From NCBI RefSeq assembly GCF_020177595.1, contig NZ_JAHTBL010000004.1, forward strand, positions 1 through 64,000: DNA of 64,000 bases. Reading direction: 5' to 3'. The position numbers were made by a program, and so were the translations under genes. Below the pieces are notes generated by a model. The model had not been told where the DNA came from. It ran no database searches and saw only the letters and a list, made by a program, of their open reading frames with translations. Of the stretch, positions 57,690 through 64,000 are shown one piece after another (within the stretch, counting starts at the first letter, position 1; each line of letters starts with the position of its first letter). This stretch comes from Cognatishimia sp. MH4019. GTDB taxonomy: Bacteria; Pseudomonadota; Alphaproteobacteria; Rhodobacterales; Rhodobacteraceae.

Positions 57690-58646
57690 CTAATCGAGAG
57701 TGTCCGCAAGCCAGTTTGCCAGAAGAAAATGCGCGATTGCGCCCTTTCTGGCCGGCTTGATTGTATGGTCATTGCCCGCAAAGACGTCCATCATGCGCTC
57801 GCGGGTGACCCAGAACGCGTCTTCAATCTCGACCGGGTCGATTGTGATGTCGGTGCTGGTCGCGTGGCCGTGGCAGCCAATCATCAGCGAGGCCGGGAAT
57901 GGCCAGGGTTGCGAGGCAAGATAGTCGACGCGCCCAACCTGCACGCCCGCTTCCTCGAACACTTCGCGGCGCACGGCGGCCTCTACGGTTTCGCCAGGCT
58001 CCACAAAGCCCGCAAGCAACGAATACATGCCTTCAGGCCAGAAATGCGAGCGCCCGATCAGAACAGAATTGCCATGGGTAATCAACATGATGACCACCGG
58101 GTCCGTGCGTGGAAAATGCTTGCCGCCACAAGACGGGCAATTGCGCTGCCACCCGGCCATGGCCATCGCGCTTTCAGCCCCGCAGCGCGCACAAAACCGA
58201 TGTGAGCGGTGCCAATCCAGAACCGCTTTGCCGGTCGCGGCCAGTTCTGCGTCTCGTGGACCCAGACGGGTCATCGTCGCGCGCAACTCTGCAAATCCGG
58301 CAGTGTCGGGGACGTCCATCGGGCGTTGCTCGCTCAAATCGACAAAACCGCCAATCTCGGCCCCGTCCAGGTCCTCAGGCTCCCAATCAGAGACATCGAC
58401 TGCAAACCGGGGCTGCCCGTCGTCCAGCCCCAGAAACACGGTCTTGGCGTGATGATCTGCGACAAGCGGATGCGTCGCAGCCACCCAGCCCAGCGCATCA
58501 CCGTCCACCAGCGGTTTGCCGCGCCAGATCATCAAGACGGGCGTGCCTTCACTCAGGTAAGCCGCAAGTGTATCTGTCTTGTCGCGCAACTGCGCAGCCC
58601 GATCCAAGGCAGAGCCGCCAAATGTCACCGTTTCCGCCAATTTCAT
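57690..58646 (-). CDS. nudC: NAD+ diphosphatase (NudC)
   Basis: A 318-residue Nudix hydrolase. Zinc Cys pairs are FCARCGAE and NCPSCGGKHFPR; the Nudix box GFVEPGETVEAAVRREVFEE is followed by the NudC-specific SQPWPFPASLM. It cleaves NAD(H) and removes NAD caps from RNA. ATG 58646 is chosen; the longer frame upstream runs into the opposite-strand gene. Confidence 0.93.
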   Translation of the reverse strand: MKLAETVTFGGSALDRAAQLRDKTDTLAAYLSEGTPVLMIWRGKPLVDGDALGWVAATHPLVADHHAKTVFLGLDDGQPRFAVDVSDWEPEDLDGAEIGGFVDLSEQRPMDVPDTAGFAELRATMTRLGPRDAELAATGKAVLDWHRSHRFCARCGAESAMAMAGWQRNCPSCGGKHFPRTDPVVIMLITHGNSVLIGRSHFWPEGMYSLLAGFVEPGETVEAAVRREVFEEAGVQVGRVDYLASQPWPFPASLMIGCHGHATSTDITIDPVEIEDAFWVTRERMMDVFAGNDHTIKPARKGAIAHFLLANWLADTLD

Positions 58647-58793
58647 GATCTGCCCTCGACCCCTGCTGTGCTGGCTCTTGTTTTGCCGACCCATCGCACG
58701 ATGGGCATTTTGACGCAATGGCCGCGGCAACCACACGCGAAGGTTGCAATTTACGGCGAGAGCCGCAGCTTGGCTGGCAAGGGGAGGGTTTGA

Positions 58794-60590
58794 ATGCCAG
58801 TTACGGGGACATTGCGGATACTGCAGACCAGTGATGTGCACATGCATATCCTGCCTTACGACTATTTCCGAAACGCACCCGACCCGATGCGCGGGCTAGC
58901 TCGCGCCGTCCCGGTGATCGACGCGGCGCGTCGTGAAGGCACAACCTTGCTTCTGGATACGGGCGATTTGCTGCAAGGCACACCAATGGCCACGCTTTTC
59001 GCGCAAAACGCGCCAAACGAGCATCCGGCCTGCAAAGCAATCACGGCCTTGGGATATGATGCGGTAACGCTTGGCAATCATGATTTCAATTTCGGGCTTG
59101 AGACCGCGACCAGACTTTACAGCGCACTCACCTGCCCTGTTGTTCAATCCAATGTGTCCGACGCAGATGGCGCATCGCTTTTCTCCCCCACAGTTCTGCT
59201 GGAGCGGACCTTGAGCGACACAGCGGGTGACGAACATCCGCTCAAGATCGGGCTTCTGGGCGTCCTGCCGCCTCAGATCCTCAAATGGGACCGCGACAAA
59301 CTGTTGGGACGCGTAACCGTCGAAGATATGGTTGATGCGGCCATGCGTGCGGCCCGAAAGCTGCGCTCGGAAGGTGCCGATCTGATTATCGCCTTGGCAC
59401 ATACGGCTCCCGCGTCCGGCCCACAGCCCACCGGGGCCGAGAACCGCGCGCATGAGATCGCAGCCTTGCCGGATGTCGATATCGTTCTGGCAGGCCACAG
59501 CCACAAAGCGCTGCCATCTGAAGATTATAACGACATGCCCGGCGTTGATACGGATGCGGCGAGACTTGCGGGAACACCCACCATGATGCCCGGTGCGAAT
59601 GCCAGCCATATCGCGCAGATGGACCTGCGGCTCACCAAGGATGGCGGGCGCTGGCGGGTCGCCACACATGAAGCGAGGCTGATCGCACTTGAGGACCACG
59701 CGCCGTGCCCTGAACTCACCGCGACACTCGCCCCGCAGCACGCACGCACCAAGCGCTTCATTACAAGGATGATCGCAACAACCGACGCACCGATCTCAGG
59801 CACTGGCTTCGCCTTTGGCTTTGACGCCGGTCAATCCTTGATGGCGGACGCCAAACGCTGGCGCGTCGGCACGCAGATGCATCTTGAGGCACCGCTGATC
59901 GTTGCCACCGCCCCGTACCGCATTCCGACCGCGCCCGGCGGTCTATGCCTGCCGCCCGGCCCGATCAGCCGTTGCGATCTCTTCACGCTCTATCCTTATC
60001 CCAATGCCATGTGTGTGCTGCGCATGACCGGTTCAGGGATAAAAGACTGGCTGGAGCATGCAGCGCATTTCTTTGCCAAACACCACGAGGGCATCGTCGG
60101 TCCGCTGATCGACGCAACCGTGCCAAGCTATAACTTCGACACGCTGCATGGGCTAAGCTACCGCATTGATCCGTTCGCCCCGACCGGCGACCGGATCCGC
60201 GATTTGCGCCATGACGGGCAAGCCGTGACGCCCGAGGCCAGTTTCTTGCTGGCCACATCAACCTACCGCGCCAATGGCGGTGGCGCCTTCCCTCAGGCCA
60301 AGATCGTCTGGGCAGACACGATCCCCATTACCCTGATGATGGAGCAGTATCTGGCCACCCACCGGCGCGTGTCCCCCAAGTCCGCCTTGGGTTGGGAGCT
60401 TACACCCCAAGAAGGCCAGTCAGCCGTTTTGACCTTCGGCGATGCGCTGCGCGCCCAAGTGATCAGCCTGGGGTCAGACACTTTGCAGACGCTTGCGCAA
60501 GAGTTTCAGTCGCCCTATATGGAGAGTCGAGAGGTTGGCGCGGGCGAGCACCTCGCCAACCCGGTCAGGTCCGGAAGGAAGCAGCCGTAA
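58794..60590 (+). CDS. 5'-nucleotidase/2',3'-cyclic phosphodiesterase-family protein
   Basis: A 598-residue calcineurin-like protein of the CpdB/UshA class. Metal motifs: TSDVHMH, DTGDLLQG, LGNHDFNFG, ALAHTAP and LAGHSHKALP; the C-terminal nucleotide domain has the ATSTYRANGGGAF segment of CpdB. No signal peptide is seen, unlike the periplasmic E. coli enzyme. The last 20 codons overlap the SRP RNA gene and the TAA lies in its conserved core. Confidence 0.88.
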   Translation: MPVTGTLRILQTSDVHMHILPYDYFRNAPDPMRGLARAVPVIDAARREGTTLLLDTGDLLQGTPMATLFAQNAPNEHPACKAITALGYDAVTLGNHDFNFGLETATRLYSALTCPVVQSNVSDADGASLFSPTVLLERTLSDTAGDEHPLKIGLLGVLPPQILKWDRDKLLGRVTVEDMVDAAMRAARKLRSEGADLIIALAHTAPASGPQPTGAENRAHEIAALPDVDIVLAGHSHKALPSEDYNDMPGVDTDAARLAGTPTMMPGANASHIAQMDLRLTKDGGRWRVATHEARLIALEDHAPCPELTATLAPQHARTKRFITRMIATTDAPISGTGFAFGFDAGQSLMADAKRWRVGTQMHLEAPLIVATAPYRIPTAPGGLCLPPGPISRCDLFTLYPYPNAMCVLRMTGSGIKDWLEHAAHFFAKHHEGIVGPLIDATVPSYNFDTLHGLSYRIDPFAPTGDRIRDLRHDGQAVTPEASFLLATSTYRANGGGAFPQAKIVWADTIPITLMMEQYLATHRRVSPKSALGWELTPQEGQSAVLTFGDALRAQVISLGSDTLQTLAQEFQSPYMESREVGAGEHLANPVRSGRKQP

Positions 60591-60622
60591 CGAGCCCCGC
60601 TTGGGTCGTTGTCCAGCCTCTC
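60529..60622 (+). ncRNA. ffs: signal recognition particle RNA (4.5S, small bacterial type)
   Basis: The universally conserved SRP core GGTCAGGTCCGGAAGGAAGC begins at 60563. The ends GAGAGGTTGG (60529) and CCAGCCTCTC (60622) pair, giving a hairpin RNA of about 95 bases, as in alphaproteobacteria. It binds Ffh for co-translational targeting. Ends are from pairing and may be off by a few bases. Confidence 0.93.
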
Positions 60623-60635
60623 ACCCTACCCCTCT

Positions 60636-62144
60636 TTATCCAATCCCATGCGCCACAACCTGACTGGGATAGCGTTTGGCCCAGTCCTTGAGGAATTCGG
60701 CAACATCCTCGCGACCCGCCAATTCAATCGCGGGACGTGGCAAGGCAACACCTTCTTCAAGCGCAAGGATCAGGCAGCCGACATGATCTTGCCCTTCGCG
60801 ACTTGGTGCGTTTTCCGAACCATGGATAATCGTGCTGAGAAGCGTACCTCCATAGCCGTTCACATGGCCCAGATCAGGTTTCATCCGCAGGAAAAAGCGC
60901 ATCATCCTTGGCAAGCCCTGCCATCCGGCCAATTGCACGGGCGTCATGTTATAGTTGTCCACGCCATCCCAGGGCCAACCAGCGATAACAAGCCGTTCGA
61001 CCTGCCGCTCGGACCCCGGCAAAGTAATAAGATGATGTAGCAATTCGCCAATGGCATCAGGCAGCTTTGCAGGATCAATCGGCGTGTGAGGCTTGCCTTG
61101 AACAACAGCGATGATGTTCTCAAGCGCGGGGTCCGTTTGCGCAGTCGCACCAGCCTCGCTCAAGGCGTCAGACACCGCATCATTGGCATGAAGCCGGGCA
61201 AGACTCAGCGCGGTCAGGCCATTCCAAAGCCGGTCGCGGTCTGCACCAGCCTGCAACAACAGATTTGCCATGGCACCATCACACATACGCCGCGCCGCCT
61301 GATGCAGGGCCGTGAACCCATGGTCGGTCAGATCCTCGTTTGGGTCCGCCCCGGCAGCAAGCAGCATCTCAACCGCTTTGTGGTCATTGAAATCCATCGC
61401 CCGAAGCAGCGCGTTGGTCCCGCGCGGAGTGGCACCATGGTGCAGCAACAGCTTGAGACCCTCGTGATGACCAAGCTCTGTCGCGTGATAAAGCGATTCT
61501 CCGTCATTGGGGTCAGCACCATGTTCCAGAAGCCAACGCGCCAGCGGCATATTCCCGGAATGCCCCACCGCGCCATAAAGCGCCGAGAGCAATTCATCAC
61601 TGCCGGGCTGATGGGGGTAGGCTTCGTTCACATCCGCACCGCAATCACGCAGCATTTTCGCAATCGCCAGCATATCGGCCTCACGTTCGGGCGCCATCTG
61701 ATGATAGCGCGAGAATGTCAGATGCAAGATCGGACGACGCGGGCCAATCAGGCGCGTGGCAAGGGAGGGATCGCTCCACAAGGTCGCTTTGACCGCCGCG
61801 CGATCATAAAGAGCGATCTGCAGACCAAAGTGATCAGAGGCCAAATCAGGCATATCGGCCAGCAAACGGTCAACAATCGGCCTTTGGCCAAGAAATAGCG
61901 CGATCTTCAACCGCTCCTGTGCCTCGACACGGGCCAAACCCCGCGCCTCTACCGCTGCCTTCAGCTTGGGCCAGCTTTCAAAATTTTTCTGCCGCGCGAT
62001 CACGTACAGGAAATCCGCACGTTTCAACGTCTTGGTGGCAGGAACAAAGGAATGCACCTGCAGGCAGGCATTCTTGTCACGCGCTTCATAGGCTTTCTGC
62101 AAAGCCTTCGCGGACCGTTTTAACGGCTCTAGGGGATCGGTCAT
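60636..62144 (-). CDS. ankyrin-repeat protein
   Basis: A 502-residue cytosolic protein. The N-terminal third is helical (LKRSAKALQKAYEARDKNACL), and residues about 190-350 contain ankyrin repeats with LLEHGADPN, LLLHHGATPRG, LLAAGADPNED, LLLQAGADRD. Protein-binding role expected; partner unknown. The ATG at 62144 follows GGAGGA; the longer frame upstream is antisense to dnaX and non-coding. Confidence 0.85.
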   Translation of the reverse strand: MTDPLEPLKRSAKALQKAYEARDKNACLQVHSFVPATKTLKRADFLYVIARQKNFESWPKLKAAVEARGLARVEAQERLKIALFLGQRPIVDRLLADMPDLASDHFGLQIALYDRAAVKATLWSDPSLATRLIGPRRPILHLTFSRYHQMAPEREADMLAIAKMLRDCGADVNEAYPHQPGSDELLSALYGAVGHSGNMPLARWLLEHGADPNDGESLYHATELGHHEGLKLLLHHGATPRGTNALLRAMDFNDHKAVEMLLAAGADPNEDLTDHGFTALHQAARRMCDGAMANLLLQAGADRDRLWNGLTALSLARLHANDAVSDALSEAGATAQTDPALENIIAVVQGKPHTPIDPAKLPDAIGELLHHLITLPGSERQVERLVIAGWPWDGVDNYNMTPVQLAGWQGLPRMMRFFLRMKPDLGHVNGYGGTLLSTIIHGSENAPSREGQDHVGCLILALEEGVALPRPAIELAGREDVAEFLKDWAKRYPSQVVAHGIG

Positions 62145-62345
62145 CGGTGTCCTCCATCGCGGCCCAAGGTTCGCTGATCGGGCCAGAGACATACCGAAAT
62201 ATGGTGTCGTCTTGAGATGAGAGGGTGCATACGCTTTCCGCGAACCAGGTGGCCGCCCTGTCGGCCTGCAAATATCCTTAGAGGATTGCTGGACCTCTGC
62301 CAATGCCTCGCCTAGGTTTGGCAGGTTAGTAGGCAAAGGCCCCCC

Positions 62346-64000
62346 ATGAGCGAAACTCCCGACAGCGGCTACCAAGTCCTCGCCCGGAAATACCGGCCCG
62401 AGACCTTTGCCGATCTGGTCGGTCAGGACGCCATGGTCCGCACGCTGAAAAACGCGTTTGAGGCCGACCGCATCGCGCAGGCCTTCATCATGACCGGCAT
62501 TCGCGGCACCGGCAAAACCACAACCGCACGGATCATTGCCAAGGGCATGAACTGCATCGGTGAAGACGGCCAAGGCGGCCCCACGACCGAACCTTGCGGG
62601 AAATGCGAGCATTGCGTGGCGATCATGGAAGGCCGCCATGTCGACGTAATGGAGATGGACGCGGCGTCACGCACAGGCGTTGGCGACATCCGCGAAATCA
62701 TCGACAGCGTGAACTACCGCGCGGCTTCGGCCCGCTACAAGATCTACATCATCGACGAGGTTCACATGCTCTCGACCAGCGCCTTCAACGCGCTGCTCAA
62801 GACGCTGGAAGAACCTCCAGCGCATGTGAAGTTTATCTTCGCCACAACCGAGATTCGCAAAGTCCCCGTGACCGTGCTGTCGCGCTGCCAACGCTTCGAT
62901 CTGCGCCGGATCGAGCCGGAAGACCAGATCGGCCTTCTGCGCAAGATCGCCACCGCCGAAAAGGCCGAAATCACCGATGACGCGTTGGCGCTGATCACCC
63001 GCGCTGCAGAAGGCTCCGCCCGCGATGCGACCTCGCTGCTGGATCAGGCCATCAGCCACGGTGCAGGCGAGACGACCGCCGATCAGGTCCGTGCGATGCT
63101 GGGTCTGGCGGATCGGGGGCGTATCCTCGATCTGATTGATCTTATCATGAAGGGCGATGCGGCAGGTGCCTTGGCAGAGCTGAGCGCGCAATATGCCGAT
63201 GGGGCCGACCCGATGGCGGTGCTGCGCGATCTGGCCGAAGTCACCCATTGGGTGAGCGTCGTGAAAATCACACCCGATGCCGCCGAAGACCCCACGATCA
63301 GCCCTGATGAGCGCACACGTGGTCAGGCGATGGCCGAAGCGCTCCCGATGCGTGTACTGTCGCGTATGTGGCAGATGCTGCTCAAGGCGCTGGAAGAAGT
63401 CGCCGCGGCCCCCAACGCCATGATGGCCGCGGAAATGGCCGTGATCCGGCTGACCCATGTGGCCGATCTGCCGACACCTGAAGAACTGGTGCGCAAGCTG
63501 GGCGACACACCGCCCCCACCCCCCGGCGGCGGCGGTGGCGGCAGCATGGCACCGCAAGCCGGTGGCACAACCATCGCGCAAGGGACCCCGGCCCCGACAC
63601 ATTCCGCCCCGCGCGGACCTGTCGCCTCGGCTGCTCCGGCGGTCGCGGTTGAAAGCGAAAACGCGCTGGCGCGTTATGCGCGCTTTGAGGATGTCGTGGA
63701 ACTGATCCGCGCGCACCGCGACGTGAAGCTGCTGGTCGAGGTCGAAACGACCCTGCGCCTCGTCAGCTACTCCCCTGGTCGGATCGAGATGGAACCGACC
63801 GACACCGCGCCCCGTGATCTGGCCCAACGTCTTGGCGCCAAGCTACAAGCCTGGACGGGCGCACGCTGGGCCGTCTCCATCGCATCCGGTGGCGGCAAAA
63901 CCATCGCCGAACTGCGCGACGCCGAAAAGCTGGCATTGGAAGAAGAAGCAAAGCAACACCCGCTGGTGCAGTCCGTCTTTACGGCCTTCCCCGGCGCGAA
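62346..64000 (+). CDS. dnaX: DNA polymerase III subunit gamma/tau (5' part)
   Basis: The frame is open from ATG 62346 to the window end (551 codons). The AAA+ clamp-loader domain has Walker A GIRGTGKTTTAR, zinc-binding cysteines in CGKCEHC, Walker B IIDEVHML, and sensor-1 FATTEIRK. A Gly/Pro linker (PPPPPGGGGGG) separates it from the tau C-terminal region. The 3' end is missing. Confidence 0.95.
   Translation, partial: MSETPDSGYQVLARKYRPETFADLVGQDAMVRTLKNAFEADRIAQAFIMTGIRGTGKTTTARIIAKGMNCIGEDGQGGPTTEPCGKCEHCVAIMEGRHVDVMEMDAASRTGVGDIREIIDSVNYRAASARYKIYIIDEVHMLSTSAFNALLKTLEEPPAHVKFIFATTEIRKVPVTVLSRCQRFDLRRIEPEDQIGLLRKIATAEKAEITDDALALITRAAEGSARDATSLLDQAISHGAGETTADQVRAMLGLADRGRILDLIDLIMKGDAAGALAELSAQYADGADPMAVLRDLAEVTHWVSVVKITPDAAEDPTISPDERTRGQAMAEALPMRVLSRMWQMLLKALEEVAAAPNAMMAAEMAVIRLTHVADLPTPEELVRKLGDTPPPPPGGGGGGSMAPQAGGTTIAQGTPAPTHSAPRGPVASAAPAVAVESENALARYARFEDVVELIRAHRDVKLLVEVETTLRLVSYSPGRIEMEPTDTAPRDLAQRLGAKLQAWTGARWAVSIASGGGKTIAELRDAEKLALEEEAKQHPLVQSVFTAFPGA

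Noticed and set aside
62667-63827. Open frame of 386 codons antisense to dnaX
   Set aside because: dnaX is open through the whole region with all clamp-loader motifs.
62346-64000. Programmed frameshift for a short gamma form of DnaX
   Set aside because: No A-rich slippery heptamer with a nearby hairpin was seen in the visible part.

Overview
The window is about 64 kb of a chromosome with moderately high G+C. It is almost certainly from a member of the Rhodobacterales (Roseobacter group, Alphaproteobacteria). The evidence is the gene content and order (irr next to fabA-fabB-fabI; miaB...phoH-ybeY-corC-lnt-metK-trmB; aroA-cmk), a SAM/SAH-type riboswitch leader on metK (a class known mainly from Rhodobacterales), a small alphaproteobacterial SRP RNA, and TGTC-N10-GACA (PpsR/CrtJ-type) sites at the hemC/hemE and hemF promoters. 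Those sites suggest, but do not prove, a lineage with bacteriochlorophyll synthesis.

Layout. 0-1.7 kb: an unexplained stretch, then a secreted ClpP-fold/PAN-domain protein of lower G+C. 1.9-3.6 kb: rpsA. 3.6-14 kb: a polyamine uptake and gamma-glutamylation locus (ABC transporter, acetylpolyamine amidohydrolase, FAD oxidase, glutamine synthetase-like ligase, LuxR-type regulator). It sits between cmk and rpsA, which are normally neighbours. It is partly decayed: the PuuC-like aldehyde dehydrogenase and a PuuD-like glutamine amidotransferase are fused by deletion and frameshifted, and one permease has a single-base frameshift. 14-25.4 kb: aroA-cmk, trmB, metK, lnt, corC, ybeY, phoH, an extra lipoprotein/OmpA/VOC group, and miaB, all on the minus strand. 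25.5-29.6 kb: irr and the fabA-fabB-fabI operon. 30-39.6 kb: mainly catabolic genes (haloacid dehalogenase, hydrolases, serine/threonine dehydratase-like enzyme, MFS exporter, zinc alcohol dehydrogenase, enolase-superfamily dehydratase) and a ferric-reductase-like/Tat-dioxygenase pair, the second frameshifted. 39.8-44 kb: tRNA-Met and the tetrapyrrole genes hemC, hemE and hemF. 44-49.8 kb: an SDR lacking the usual catalytic lysine, an rRNA methyltransferase, clpS, a HAD hydrolase, a D-Ala-D-Ala carboxypeptidase with a SPOR domain, and an FAH-family hydrolase. 49.7-55.5 kb: the yejABEF peptide ABC transporter. 55.7-64 kb: a membrane-anchored cytochrome c, prephenate dehydratase, an SRPBCC protein, NudC, a 5'-nucleotidase-family protein whose 3' end runs into the SRP RNA gene, an ankyrin-repeat protein, and dnaX (cut by the window end).

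Non-coding signals include several hairpin terminators, the metK riboswitch, a perfect palindrome in front of the polyamine operon, a multi-palindrome leader before the haloacid dehalogenase, a 12-bp tandem array near yejA, and a dispersed motif (GTATTTT..CAAAAGAAG) found mostly at gene 3' ends. No CRISPR array, intact insertion sequence, prophage or toxin-antitoxin module was seen, and no clearly new multi-gene system. The most unusual items are the interrupted cmk-rpsA locus with its decaying polyamine pathway, the CDS/SRP RNA overlap, and the dispersed palindromic element family.
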